Shown in pieces: positions 11,201 to 20,245 of a stretch of 64,000 bases of DNA. Position 1 is the first letter of the stretch; each line of letters starts with the position of its first letter. Origin of the DNA: Candidatus Marithrix sp. Canyon 246 (GTDB taxonomy: Bacteria > Pseudomonadota > Gammaproteobacteria > Beggiatoales > Beggiatoaceae); NCBI RefSeq assembly GCF_001723685.1, contig NZ_MCBX01000002.1, forward strand, positions 171,375-235,374. The letters run 5' to 3'. A program made the position numbers and the translations under genes. Under the pieces are notes generated by a model that ran no database searches, had not been told where the DNA came from, and worked only from the letters and a program-made list of their open reading frames with translations.

Positions 11201-11733
11201 CCTTTTGGTTGACCAGTTGATCCTGATGTATATATGCAGTAAGCTAAGTTGTCTGGCTTGGTTTGGTTTATTGGGTTTTTAGTAGTTTCTTGAAATATGT
11301 TGTGCCAATCTTTATCTATTGATACTATTTTTGCTTTATTCTGTGGTAGGCTTGTGGATAATTGATCTTGAGTTACTATTACTGATATTTGAGAATCTTT
11401 TAGCATAAATGCTAAACGTTCTTTTGGATAAGATGGATCTAAAGGTAGATAAGCTCCACCAGCTTTGAGAATGCCTAGTAAGCCTACTATCATTTCTATT
11501 GAGCGTTCAATACAAATTCCTACTAATATTTCTCGTCTTATGCCTAATTTTCTGAGATAATGGGCGAGTTGGTTGGCTTGATTGTTCAGTTGTCGATAAG
11601 TAAACTGTTTATCTTCAAAAACAATTGCAATTGCTTCAGGAGTGCGTTCTACTTGTTGTTCAAACAATTGGTGAATGCACATATTATCTGGATACGAACT
11701 GTAGGTATTATTCCATTCAACTGGTGGTATCAT
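5230..11733 (-). CDS. Dimodular NRPS A-T-C-A-T-R with PilZ-like insert
   Basis: 2167 residues. Order: adenylation domain 1 (A3 motif YTSGSTGQPKG near 168; A10 NGKIDRQAL), carrier 1 (LGGNSL near 655), condensation (HHIILDG near 835), adenylation 2 (YTSGSTGKPKG near 1304), carrier 2 (IGGNSL near 1684), and a terminal thioester reductase (TGTTGFIG near 1774; YTQTK as the YxxxK pair). The chain begins directly with an adenylation domain, so it is an initiating enzyme. It should make a dipeptide and release it as an aldehyde or alcohol. The same order occurs in AusA, whose dipeptide aldehyde cyclises to a pyrazinone. Residues about 456-552 of adenylation 1 look like an inserted PilZ domain. No phosphopantetheinyl transferase, transporter or tailoring gene adjoins it. 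Substrates were not predicted with confidence. Confidence 0.9.
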   Translation of the reverse strand: MIPPVEWNNTYSSYPDNMCIHQLFEQQVERTPEAIAIVFEDKQFTYRQLNNQANQLAHYLRKLGIRREILVGICIERSIEMIVGLLGILKAGGAYLPLDPSYPKERLAFMLKDSQISVIVTQDQLSTSLPQNKAKIVSIDKDWHNIFQETTKNPINQTKPDNLAYCIYTSGSTGQPKGVLLEHRGLCNLAAALIKTFKIKAENRVLQFASISFDVSISEIIMALVSGASLYLETKQKLLPGTPLLQVLRDNAITTISLLPSVLDTLSPEQLPNLKTIIIGGETASAKQISRWAPSRNFYNAYGPTEATVCATIEKCTNNNQTPPIGTPIANTQIYILDKQMQPVEIGVAGELYIGSVGLARAYLNRPELTREKFINTPNGRLYKTGDLARYCSDGKLEFLGRIDHQVKIRGFRIELEEIEAKLHKHPGIEDTVVVAQKDKLNDKQIVAYIVYQSALERVPLHSACIVEFDNKHQIELTTEEISPCGVDLLGMPDDYKIGQQLRLQLWLPEADNDLWVKGKIAWIYKQRAGIEFDLTPKKQDQIRNSIKYILEKKGLVHTLQNILVEHLRDFLQKSLPSYMIPSYFVILDSLPLTANGKIDRQALPAAESFQTYSFIQEKLIQIWSEFLPQKVIGIHDNFLALGGNSLLATRIISRVNNELGINLPLYSLFETPTIAELSKQIETQTKHNSQNTIKPAPRNDNIPLSFAQQQLWLVQQLIPESMPVYNEPTTIHLGGAINAAILEQSIKEIIQRHEAFRTTFKTVEGKPVQIISPSIAFTLPLIDLTKLPANERKTESLKIATKEAIKPFDLLTGPLFRATLIKLDDQDYRLFLTWHHIILDGISIYNILLPELESLYKSFSKGTISQLETPYIQYADYAIWQRQQSDLEDQIKYWKQQLADLPKLQLPIDHSRTAQQTYNGARECLALPKQLTESLKELSKKEGVTLFMTLFAAFNVLLYRYTGQEDISVGTVTAGRNKPELESVFGFFLNTLVLRTDLSKQPSFQQLLKRVREVTLEAYAHEDLAFEKLVKELQPDRQLGTNPLFQVSFIMEPTILNLDSGWIPSQLDIHTATSKFDLTIELDERAEGIIGRIEYNTDLFDQSRIIRMIGHYQTLLESIITNPQQSISHLAILTKQEQQQFREWNNTSQVLPDKQCIHQLFEEQVERTPEAIALVFEDQQLTYQQLNQRANQLAHYLRKRGVKPETLVGICVERSLEMIIGILGILKAGGAYVPLDPTYPEQRLNFMLEDAKVQILLTQKHLENKLLTQSQINLDSNWEKIAQESTENPVNTTIPDNLVYVIYTSGSTGKPKGVMIEHRGLCNLAIELINIFNVEQNSRVLQFASFSFDVFISEFVMALLSGATLCLAKKNDLLPGIPLLQTLRKQDISIVNLLPSVLATLPFEALPSLKTIVVGGNKCEIELVKPWARNRSFFNAYGLTETTVCVTTNKYNDNNLLPIGHPISNTETYALDKYLQQIPIGMVGELYISGISVARGYINNPELTANSFIYYKDNGNQKILYKTGDLVRYLPNGKLEFLARIDNQVKIRGFRIELGEIEAILKQHAAIQEVAVITTQSNINSDKRLIAYFTTQIQHTLSTKELRDFLQEKLPDYMIPSVFVFQETLPLLPNGKVDKSSLFSPSDNLYLNLKESFVAPRNPLETLLADIWAKLLQLDKVGIYDNFFEIGGNSLVAVQVITKLQKTLSVELSIKYLFEKPTIEKLAKTIEKLQQQDGIYDLTKVIDFNAEAVLDPKIYPKNQFVIENVTKPRNIFITGTTGFIGAYLIDELLKNTDAKIYCLIRAVNEREALKRLHNNLDKYNINYYHSSRLIPICGDLEQPLIGLSFEKFEILAEQIDIIYHNGAQVNFAKPYSVLKAANVLGTQEVLRLACRKKVKPVHYISTLAVFSLVGCLNFPKVITEKDDINNHKTYLNEDIGYTQTKWVAEQLIWSAKSRGIPITVFRTGFIMGHSKTGHTYSSHYIFRMIKRCIQTGYIPNIVNQKYEFIPVDYASKAIVYLSRQQESLGKAFHIVPLHSQNISLINFFEMICSYGYKFKKIPYQDWIEKNISNIHDNNNPLLPFLPLLTEKVNGNITRLEWYQNTPDVDCQNTLNGLANTSISCPPMNVQLIDTYLSYLIKIGFIQPPSKNDNAIPTNNVVQPKANHMVC
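10075..10365 (-). other. PilZ-like domain inserted in adenylation domain 1
   Basis: About 97 residues (456-552 of the NRPS) interrupt the C-terminal subdomain of adenylation 1, between the A8 hinge (VKIRGFRIELEEIE) and the LPSYMIP/A10 end. The pattern is PilZ: a first strand ACIVEF, then ISPCGVDLL, IGQQLRLQLWLP, VKGKIAWI, AGIEFDL, and a C-terminal helix QDQIRNSIKYIL. Canonical c-di-GMP ligands RxxxR and (D/N)xSxxG appear as RVPLH (458-462) and EISPCG, so both motifs are only partly kept. Adenylation domain 2 has no such insert, and the position is the one where methyltransferase domains are inserted in other NRPSs. Confidence 0.7.
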
Positions 11734-13544
<1,811 letters not shown>

Positions 13545-13551
13545 AATAATT

Positions 13552-14727
13552 CTAGGAATTAAAACGCTCAATAATAACATCAATTAATTGTTTAGCTAAA
13601 ATTTTTTTATTAGCACGCGCTAATTCTAGCCCTCCATCTTGCCAAAATAGAGATAGAGCATTATCTTCACTGTCAAAACCTAAACCTTCAATACCAACTT
13701 GGTTGGCGGCTATCATGTCTAGTTTTTTTGCCACTAATTTTTTCTTGGCGTATTCAACCAGATTGTTAGTTTCAGCGGCAAAGCCTACTGTAAATGGTGG
13801 ATTTTCTAAGTTGCTGACGCTGGCTAGAATGTCAGGGGTTGGTTCTAAATTGAGTTGTAATGTAACAGCCGTTTTTTTTAATTTTTGTTCGGCTTGTTTG
13901 ACTGGGCGATAATCTGCTACTGCGGCGGTTGAGATAAATATATCTGTATTTTTAATCTGTGCCATTACGGCTTCATACATGTCTTGGGCACTATTCACAG
14001 AAATAGTTGCTGTTGATGAAGATAAACATACTGGTCCACTTATTAATGTGACTTCATATCCAGCGGCTGAGGCGGCTTCTGCAATCGCATAACCCATTTT
14101 CCCACTGCTACGATTACTAATAAATCTAACAGGATCAATATGTTCACGAGTTGGTCCAGCGGTTATTAAGACTTTTTGAGTGGTTTTATGAAAAAACAAT
14201 TGTAAAGAATCAATTAAATCAACAACTTCTAACATTCTACCAGCTCCAACATCACCACAAGCTTGTGAGCCAATAGCTGGACCAAAAATCGTAATTCCTC
14301 GTTGTTGTAATTTCTGACAATTTTCCTGAGTAATAGCAGCGTGCCACATTTGTTGATTCATAGCAGGAGCTACACAAATCGGAGCCGCTGTAGCTAAACA
14401 GAGCGTACTAAGTAAATCATGAGCATGACCATAAGTCAAATTAGCTAAAAAATTAGCAGTAGCAGGGGCTATTAAAACCATATCAGCCCAACGCGCTAAT
14501 TCAATATGTGCCATAGCGTCTTGTACAACATATACAGATTTTCCAGATAGAGCTTCTAAAGTCAAAGGAGTAATAAACTTAGTAGCCATTTCAGTCATTA
14601 CTACTTGTACTTGGGCTTGCTGCTCAATTAAGCGTCGTACTAAATCAGCGGATTTATAAGCGGCAATGCCGCCGGTAATGCCTAACAGGATTTGTTTGTT
14701 TTTTAGTAAGCTGTCAGATTTAATCAT
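13552..14727 (-). CDS. coaBC: Bifunctional CoaBC (coenzyme A synthesis)
   Basis: 391 residues. The enzyme joins cysteine to 4'-phosphopantothenate (CoaB, C-terminal half) and decarboxylates the product to 4'-phosphopantetheine (CoaC, flavoprotein N-terminal half). Visible signs are [11 protein letters not shown] at the N-terminus, [14 protein letters not shown], the flavin-site APAMNQQMW, and, in Coa[18 protein letters not shown] with SSGKMGYA. The length is close to the E. coli enzyme. It overlaps the end of pgsA by 8 bases, so translation is probably coupled. Confidence 0.97.
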   Translation of the reverse strand: MIKSDSLLKNKQILLGITGGIAAYKSADLVRRLIEQQAQVQVVMTEMATKFITPLTLEALSGKSVYVVQDAMAHIELARWADMVLIAPATANFLANLTYGHAHDLLSTLCLATAAPICVAPAMNQQMWHAAITQENCQKLQQRGITIFGPAIGSQACGDVGAGRMLEVVDLIDSLQLFFHKTTQKVLITAGPTREHIDPVRFISNRSSGKMGYAIAEAASAAGYEVTLISGPVCLSSSTATISVNSAQDMYEAVMAQIKNTDIFISTAAVADYRPVKQAEQKLKKTAVTLQLNLEPTPDILASVSNLENPPFTVGFAAETNNLVEYAKKKLVAKKLDMIAANQVGIEGLGFDSEDNALSLFWQDGGLELARANKKILAKQLIDVIIERFNS

Positions 14728-15262
14728 CTGCTTTCAACAAAATCGGCATTGCTGCTTTTAAATACAAAATCATTGACCATAAAGTTAAAATTGCTGCAAT
14801 ATATAAACAAATAAAACCTAATCCTAAAAACGCTTCACCATACAACAACATTAACAATGCACACATTTGCGCAGTAGTTTTAACTTTACCAAAGTTTGAT
14901 ACCCCAACAGCGGCGCGTTCACCCAATTCTGCCATCCATTCCCGTAAAGCAGAAATAGTAATTTCACGTCCAATAATAACCGCCGCAGGAATTGCCATCC
15001 ACGGGGTTGGATTCTGTTCTACCAACAAAACTAATGCTACTGCTACAATTAACTTATCTGCCACTGGATCTAAAAAAGCACCTAAAGCAGTAGTTTGATT
15101 CCAACGTCTAGCTAAATGCCCATCAAACCAATCCGTCAGTGCCGCTACCGCAAAAATACCAGTAGTAATTATATTTTTCCCTTCCCACGGTAAATAAAAA
15201 CAAATAACTAAAATTGGAATTAACGCAATTCTTAGCAAAGTTAAGATATTAGGTGTATTCAT
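14720..15262 (-). CDS. pgsA: CDP-diacylglycerol--glycerol-3-phosphate 3-phosphatidyltransferase
   Basis: 180 residues with several membrane segments. It makes phosphatidylglycerol phosphate, the committed step to phosphatidylglycerol and cardiolipin, in the inner membrane. The CDP-alcohol phosphotransferase signature is complete: [10 protein letters not shown], then [10 protein letters not shown], giving the DG..AR....G...D...D pattern. The start at 15262 lies inside the end of the HisG-like gene (14-base overlap), so the two are probably cotranslated. The next gene is coaBC. Confidence 0.95.
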   Translation of the reverse strand: MNTPNILTLLRIALIPILVICFYLPWEGKNIITTGIFAVAALTDWFDGHLARRWNQTTALGAFLDPVADKLIVAVALVLLVEQNPTPWMAIPAAVIIGREITISALREWMAELGERAAVGVSNFGKVKTTAQMCALLMLLYGEAFLGLGFICLYIAAILTLWSMILYLKAAMPILLKADD

Positions 15263-16403
15263 TATAATAACTATCTAATTTTAATTTAGCTTGCTGAATT
15301 AAATCAAGTGCTTGTTCTTGTTTATAATTATCATCAGCTTTCCAATTGCGAGTTTGCAATCTATAAGGGCGCAAACCATTTTTTATATCTTCTGAATGAC
15401 AAAACAAATCCGTAATTGATGGCTTATTTAACCATGAATCACCCATATTTTTTTCTAAAGCACAATACCATAAAGCAAACTGTTTAATATGTTCATCCTC
15501 AAAATAACCCATAGGTTTTAAATTATCAACAAATTTTTCTAAAACTGGATTGTTTATATATCTATGATAGTCAACTACATACAAACTTTCAGACAAAAAT
15601 AACGGCTCACCATGTAAAATCAAACCCTTTCTTTTAAGAGTATTACCAGTTTGAACAATCTCAAGCCCGACACATCCAGCCTCAGCCTCCAAAACTGCAT
15701 CTTCTACATCTTCTACAGAAGTGATTTTAAGCTCAGGATAAGCAGCCGCAACAATACCAACATAACGCCCCTTAACAAAAACCCGTTGCCCATTTTTTGA
15801 TAAATGAGCCACAAAATCTTTATATATAGAACAAGAGGTTTTTGAAATCAAGAAAAAACCAACCATATCTTGAATATCCTGCCTCAAAACCGGATTATAA
15901 CGAGTTAATTGAGCAGAACCAGCAATTCGTATTCCAGTTGGTTTTTCTATATTATAATTATACATACCCCACTTAGTTACCAAAGTAGGATTATGCAAAT
16001 AATACTGAGTCATAGTCAACAACTCATCCAAACCAACTACTGCACAATCAATCTCATCCAACCTAATCAAAGACGAACCATTATGCGGCTCTTCGCCTTC
16101 AATACGCACACAAATATCATTAATCATCCATTGATAAGCTAAAAACCCAACTCTATAAGGGCGATTTTCCCGCTTACGATCAACAGACAAACCAAAACAA
16201 GGAATTTCCTTCAAAGCCTCAAACAAAAATTCAGAAGCCTCCTCAAAAGAAACCCTGCTCATCTTCTTACTTTTTTTAGAAATCGCTAAAATTTGATCTA
16301 TTTCATCATTATTAACCCCTAAATTTTTTAATTTAGCTAAAAAATTTTCAAATGTCCTACCAGTTCTTGGAATAGCACATGTTACTTCAAAATCTTGTTG
16401 CAT
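15249..16403 (-). CDS. HisG-like (ATP phosphoribosyltransferase-related) protein
   Basis: 384 residues. The start [17 protein letters not shown] matches the HisG opening, [11 protein letters not shown] matches its ligand-binding segment, and the C-terminal catalytic-lobe pattern [23 protein letters not shown] with a following FLSESLYVV is HisG-like. HisG starts histidine synthesis by joining ATP and PRPP. This protein is longer, with divergent insertions, and sits in a lipid/CoA gene run rather than with the his genes at the other end of the window, so it may use another substrate. It follows the TpsB gene by 11 bases and overlaps pgsA by 14. A hypothetical transferase or periplasmic-binding-fold protein is the alternative. 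Confidence 0.6.
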   Translation of the reverse strand: MQQDFEVTCAIPRTGRTFENFLAKLKNLGVNNDEIDQILAISKKSKKMSRVSFEEASEFLFEALKEIPCFGLSVDRKRENRPYRVGFLAYQWMINDICVRIEGEEPHNGSSLIRLDEIDCAVVGLDELLTMTQYYLHNPTLVTKWGMYNYNIEKPTGIRIAGSAQLTRYNPVLRQDIQDMVGFFLISKTSCSIYKDFVAHLSKNGQRVFVKGRYVGIVAAAYPELKITSVEDVEDAVLEAEAGCVGLEIVQTGNTLKRKGLILHGEPLFLSESLYVVDYHRYINNPVLEKFVDNLKPMGYFEDEHIKQFALWYCALEKNMGDSWLNKPSITDLFCHSEDIKNGLRPYRLQTRNWKADDNYKQEQALDLIQQAKLKLDSYYNEYT

Positions 16404-16414
16404 CTTAATTAACC

Positions 16415-18010
16415 TTAATAAACCAAGCTAAGCTCAAAATGAATACCCTTATCTTGTAAATTATCATTATCTTGTTCTGGTATGTCTTTTAATGCATAAC
16501 CCCAATAAACTTGACTACGAATATATTGATTAGGATGCCAACGTAATCCTAATCCTGCACTATAAATATGTTTTAACTGTTGCAGCTCATTATGGTTATT
16601 GTTCCAAGCACGCCCATAATCAATGAATGGAACAAATTCTAATAACCGAGTATTAATATTCATCAACTGTTTCAAAGAAATACGCCATTCCAATGAAGAA
16701 ACTACACCATTATCACGAGTTAAAAAATTTTCTCTATAACCACGCACAGAAGCAAAACCACCTACAGAAAATTTTTCTAAAGGCAACAAACTTTGATCTG
16801 ATAATTGAACATCAGTTCTAAAAATCATATGGCTATTTATAGTTAATTGTTCAACATACTGAAACTGCCCTAACCAACTAAAAAACTCACTATCAGGCGA
16901 ACCATCATCATTAATAGTGGCTCCAAAAGCATCAACTCCAAAATTAAAAACTGAACGAGCAGCAATAACATGTTCCTTGCCACGATTCAAATAATTCTGA
17001 GAAAAACGTATGACAGAAATATTACTTTCACCAAAATTGACACCGGGAGAAAAAGAAAATGGTCTGCCTAACAAAAAGCTTTTACTATTACGCTGCTCAA
17101 AATTCAATCCCAATTCCAACGATTCTTTAGGCTTATTAATGATAGGATGACGCAAACCAATAGAATAAATTTTAGCATCACTTTCAATATCTAACTGATC
17201 AAAAGGAAATTCAATCACCTCAGAATCACTACGATCAACTCTAAAAGATAAAGTAGTACCATTATAATTTAACGGTAAATCATACTTAACAGTATAATCT
17301 TTTAAACCTTTAGTTAAACCATAACGAACATATAAACTATCACCGCTACCAGTTAAATTACGATGCCAAGCTTGAACTTCAGAACGATAAGCACCGATAC
17401 TAGGAGAACGATAATTATTAAAATTAAATTGCAAAGTATAAGGGCGATCTTCTTCAACCTTCAAATTTAAAATAGCCTCACCCAAGGCAGTGCCCGGTTT
17501 TAATTCCGCGTTAATTCGTTTTAACAAAGGATCTTCCAACAACATTTGCAAACCATCCTGCAAATCCTGCAAATTCAAAGCTTGATTAGCCTTTACACGC
17601 GCCTTAATATAATCAGAATTTAAACGTAGATTACCAGAAACTTGCACCTCAACCAAACTTCCCTCAACGATCTTAATTCTAATAACACCCTTATCAACAG
17701 GCTGATCAGGAATAACAGCACCAGAATTAATATAACCCTTATCTATATAATACTTAGTAATAGCATTTTTTAACTGTTGCAATTGCTCAGGATTAATGTT
17801 TGTATTGAGATAGTCTTTGATAACTTGATTAAGCTCAGCATCAGAAAAAATATGATTACCCTTAAATATAACTTTGTTAAGAGCAAAATCAGAAATAGAA
17901 GACAAAGAAGAGTTATCAGGATCAATCTCAGGTAATTCAAACGCCGCTAAACTATGAAGACACACAAAGTTTAGTATAAAAAATGTGATTAAATATTTTT
18001 GTAAATTCAA
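16415..18010 (-). CDS. TpsB-type outer-membrane transporter (ShlB/FhaC/HecB family)
   Basis: 531 residues. Signal peptide to about residue 23, then POTRA domains (NKVIFKGNHIFSDAELNQVI; YYIDKGYINSGAVIPDQ; GSLVEVQVSGNLRL) and a 16-strand-type barrel with the FASVRGYREN motif of lid loop L6. The protein ends in Tyr, as outer-membrane barrels often do. TpsB proteins secrete one large TpsA exoprotein across the outer membrane. No TpsA (haemagglutinin-like) gene is in the window, so the cargo must be elsewhere or lost. The gap to the upstream Rpn gene is 6 bases. Confidence 0.9.
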   Translation of the reverse strand: MNLQKYLITFFILNFVCLHSLAAFELPEIDPDNSSLSSISDFALNKVIFKGNHIFSDAELNQVIKDYLNTNINPEQLQQLKNAITKYYIDKGYINSGAVIPDQPVDKGVIRIKIVEGSLVEVQVSGNLRLNSDYIKARVKANQALNLQDLQDGLQMLLEDPLLKRINAELKPGTALGEAILNLKVEEDRPYTLQFNFNNYRSPSIGAYRSEVQAWHRNLTGSGDSLYVRYGLTKGLKDYTVKYDLPLNYNGTTLSFRVDRSDSEVIEFPFDQLDIESDAKIYSIGLRHPIINKPKESLELGLNFEQRNSKSFLLGRPFSFSPGVNFGESNISVIRFSQNYLNRGKEHVIAARSVFNFGVDAFGATINDDGSPDSEFFSWLGQFQYVEQLTINSHMIFRTDVQLSDQSLLPLEKFSVGGFASVRGYRENFLTRDNGVVSSLEWRISLKQLMNINTRLLEFVPFIDYGRAWNNNHNELQQLKHIYSAGLGLRWHPNQYIRSQVYWGYALKDIPEQDNDNLQDKGIHFELSLVY

Positions 18011-18016
18011 AATTAT

Positions 18017-18868
18017 CTACCTTATGGAAAAAACATCCTCTAATGTATCGCTGGTTATGATTTTTTCTGATACAATTTCTAATTGTTCCAAAGTCATTGC
18101 TTCTAATTTTTTCTGATATTTTTCTGGAAGATTTGATTTAAATTTAAGTTGTATAAAATCAATTATTCCTTCACGCCTTCCTTCACGCCTTCCTTCAGTA
18201 ACAAAACGTTTTTTCGCTTTTTCCCAAGCGGCTTCATCTTTGATTTCTGATAATAATTCTGGATCTATGTCTTGTTTGGCAATGGCATCCATAATTTTTT
18301 GCCATAATTTGTTTGGATAAGTTTTTTTATCCATTTTTCCATCTAATGAATCTTCAATAAATTCTAACCATTTACGTATTTTCTCTGGTGTTTTCTTATT
18401 CACTTGTCGTGGGCAAAGAAAAACTAAACGATGTGGAAATACTTCAATAGTTTTGCCATATTCATCTACTGGATTCATGTCACTAATCGCGCAACTAAAA
18501 TTGATACTGCCATCGCGAGGTGTGCTGGTAAGAACCACAATCGTATATACTGTACGATCAAAACCGTATGCTTCACAACCACCAACTTGTTCCACCATAC
18601 TAATCAAATGGTAATACAAAAAACGATCAAAAAAATCGTCTTGTTTGACATGCTGAATTTCTACAATAATACGTTGTTCAACATCCTCAGCAAATAAATC
18701 ATATTTACTACGTACAAAACCAATAGGTTTAGGATATTCATATTCAGTATGAATTTGAGTAGCATTGAACTTTATGTCTAAAATATCTTCAACAAACTGA
18801 CAGAAAACATCAGGTTGACTGAAGGCTTGTTTAAACATTGTTCCATATTTTAATGGAATAACCTTCAT
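18017..18868 (-). CDS. Rpn family PD-(D/E)XK nuclease / putative transposase
   Basis: 283 residues. The opening (MKVIPLKYGTMFKQAF), the PD-(D/E)XK core (KYDLFAEDVEQRIIVEIQ near 55-72, giving Asp...Glu-X-Gln) and the dimer-like MVEQVGG region match Rpn / PDDEXK_2 family proteins. Rpn proteins are DNA endonucleases that promote RecA-independent recombination; relatives are often numerous in cyanobacteria and sulfur bacteria. A short Arg/Glu-Gly repeat EGRREGRREG lies near 226-236, a common variable region before the C-terminal helices. It starts a tight leftward gene run. Confidence 0.85.
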   Translation of the reverse strand: MKVIPLKYGTMFKQAFSQPDVFCQFVEDILDIKFNATQIHTEYEYPKPIGFVRSKYDLFAEDVEQRIIVEIQHVKQDDFFDRFLYYHLISMVEQVGGCEAYGFDRTVYTIVVLTSTPRDGSINFSCAISDMNPVDEYGKTIEVFPHRLVFLCPRQVNKKTPEKIRKWLEFIEDSLDGKMDKKTYPNKLWQKIMDAIAKQDIDPELLSEIKDEAAWEKAKKRFVTEGRREGRREGIIDFIQLKFKSNLPEKYQKKLEAMTLEQLEIVSEKIITSDTLEDVFSIR

Positions 18869-18872
18869 AATT

Positions 18873-19004
18873 TTAACCTTCTATTGTTATTTTAAGAACT
18901 AATTTACCTTCAGAAAATATTTTAACTGCTGGAATATCTAAAATTCCAGTATCTGTATTATAATTGGGATCATTAGCATAAACTGTTATAATATCAAATA
19001 ACAT
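18873..19004 (-). CDS. Small ORF with repeated 'DTG-L-DIPAV' segment, probably a remnant
   Basis: A 43-codon reading frame (ATG at 19004). The core NYNTDTGILDIPAV with a following GKLVLKI is clearly related to the N-terminal segment of the collapsed gene at 28511-29227 (NYNVDTGKLDIPAV ... GKLVGTY). A weaker match, YNYKTREVNIPCLL, is in the secreted protein at 56637-57269. No function is known to me. It lacks a signal peptide and a good ribosome site, so I read it as a fragment of a larger extracellular-domain gene. Confidence 0.4.
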   Translation of the reverse strand: MLFDIITVYANDPNYNTDTGILDIPAVKIFSEGKLVLKITIEG

Positions 19005-19083
19005 TTTTATTTATAGTTATTTTTTATCGCCCATAAAATTATGCGAGCAACTTTAAAAAAATTTAAGCCCTCACTATGCTAAA

Positions 19084-19112
19084 ATAGAGTTATGATCTAA
19101 TCATAACTCTAT
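19084..19112. promoter_or_regulatory. Perfect 12-bp inverted repeat before TumE/TumA; candidate operator
   Basis: ATAGAGTTATGA, a 5-base spacer, then its exact reverse complement TCATAACTCTAT, ending 10 bases before the TTG start at 19123. A possible -10 box TAAAAT ends at its left edge. Antitoxins with a winged-helix domain commonly repress their own operon by binding such palindromes, so this is a likely TumA site. A hairpin in the leader RNA is the alternative. Confidence 0.55.
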
Positions 19113-19122
19113 AGGTAAGAAT

Positions 19123-19488
19123 TTGTCAGCAAGTAATAAAGATTATTTTGGCTTAGGTGTCCTACTACAGCTCAATAATGAAATATTTCCGATGGAAAAT
19201 GGTTATTGGACAAAAATTGAAGCAAAAATAGTTGCTATCAATGAACATATTCCACATGGAATAAAATATTCTCTAACCTTACATAACCCAAGTAACATAA
19301 GAATATTGGGCTATGACAATGCTCATGGTATAAAACCAAAAAAGAAAAAGTATGGTGCTAAAAGGAGAGTTTGGGATCATCGGCATGAAAGAAAAATTGT
19401 TGAGCCTTATGAATTTGAAAATGCTGCTCAATTGTTAGAGGATTTTTGGACAGATGTAGAACGAATACTTCTTGAAAATCATAGGTAA
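19123..19488 (+). CDS. TumE family toxin (DUF6516)
   Basis: 121 residues from a TTG start at 19123. The family pattern is visible: HGIKYSLTLHNPSNIRILGYDNAHG, a Lys-rich bridge, RVWDHRHERKIVEPYEF, and an end helix LLEDFWTDVERIL. TumE proteins are toxins of type II toxin-antitoxin pairs; the biochemical target is not evident from sequence. The partner gene begins 5 bases downstream. The cell's survival with it implies that the pair is balanced or inactive. Confidence 0.75.
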   Translation: MSASNKDYFGLGVLLQLNNEIFPMENGYWTKIEAKIVAINEHIPHGIKYSLTLHNPSNIRILGYDNAHGIKPKKKKYGAKRRVWDHRHERKIVEPYEFENAAQLLEDFWTDVERILLENHR

Positions 19489-19493
19489 ATAAA

Positions 19494-19847
19494 ATGAAAA
19501 TAATGAATGTAGGTATCATGTCACGTGAAGACTACAAAAAAAGAACCATCGCTATTGCAAAAGGTATGTATAAACCTAAAAAAAATGAACCAAAAATCTG
19601 GTTTGAATCCATAAAATCACTTGCTCAGGTTCTTAGTAATGAAAATCAGGCACTATTAAAGATTATTATTGAATGTAAACCAAAATCACTTACTGAGCTA
19701 GAAAAAATAAGTGATAGGAAAAAGTCAAATTTATCAAGAACATTAAAAACACTCGAAAATTATGGCATAGTTACCTTAAACAAAGAAAATGGTAAAGTGA
19801 TACCTACTGTGAAAGCAACAAACTTTAAAGTTGAGTTTGGAATATAA
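19494..19847 (+). CDS. TumA-like winged-helix antitoxin
   Basis: 117 residues. The C-terminal part is a MarR/ArsR-like winged helix: QALLKIIIECKPKSLTELEKISDRKKSNLSRTLKTLENYGIVTLNKENGK, with a recognition helix KSNLSRTLKTLE. This matches the putative DNA-binding partner of TumE toxins. The N-terminal 35 residues probably carry the toxin-binding region. It would bind the toxin and repress the operon, plausibly at the palindrome 19084-19112. The gene order is toxin first. Confidence 0.75.
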   Translation: MKIMNVGIMSREDYKKRTIAIAKGMYKPKKNEPKIWFESIKSLAQVLSNENQALLKIIIECKPKSLTELEKISDRKKSNLSRTLKTLENYGIVTLNKENGKVIPTVKATNFKVEFGI

Positions 19848-19853
19848 ATATTG

Positions 19854-20077
19854 ATGAATACATCAATATAATTAATAAAACCACTACAACAATCTTATTA
19901 AGGCACGTAACATTAGCAAAATTTCCACAGCATCAAGTAGCCAAGCTAAATAGCAACACATGGCTACAATTTTTAGATAAAACATTGATATTTAAACTAG
20001 TATTTTTACCAAATAATAATCCATTAGGATTTACTAAAAACCTTGAAAACTATGTAATTATTTTCTCACCATACTAA
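19854..20077 (+). pseudogene. Remnant of a DUF4381-like gene
   Basis: The start reads M-N-T-S-I-stop-LIKPL, close to MSQSIELIKQL at 29223, so codon 6 has become TAA. After a loss of most of the gene, another frame reads LLRHVTLAKFPQHQVAKLN and TWLQFLDKT, the pattern I know from DUF4381 proteins (LLRR-AL--YP---VA-L-G--WL-FLD). DUF4381 genes normally sit in MoxR/VWA/BatD clusters. It ends at TAA 20075-20077. It occupies most of the gap between tumA and the CHAT gene. Confidence 0.45.
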
Positions 20078-20089
20078 GATATAATAACT

Positions 20090-20180
20090 ATAGTTTTTCA
20101 GATAAAGATTTTAGCCTAAAGACCTGTCAGGTTTTAAAAACCTGACAGGTCTGACAGTTTTTCTTTTTCTGAAAAGCTAT
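20090..20180. repeat. Nested palindrome with perfect 16-bp arms
   Basis: The inner arms AGACCTGTCAGGTTTT (20120-20135) and its exact reverse complement (20137-20152) flank one A. Outer arms ATAGTTTTTCAGA (20090-20102) and TCTGAAAAGCTAT (20168-20180) pair with one mismatch. The inner palindrome recurs in the opposite arm order at 56579-56611, so it is a dispersed element. It would also fold as a strong hairpin just upstream of the CHAT gene. The other part of the 20078-20245 gap holds nothing I can identify. Confidence 0.7.
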
Positions 20181-20245
20181 ATACATCTTATGGAAAAATC
20201 AAGATTGGAAAAAAAATACTATCATAATTCAGAACCAATTTTAAA

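Noticed and set aside
7427..11212. Rightward reading frames of 60-95 codons inside the NRPS gene
   Set aside because: They mirror conserved adenylation and condensation codons, have no ribosome sites and no family pattern.
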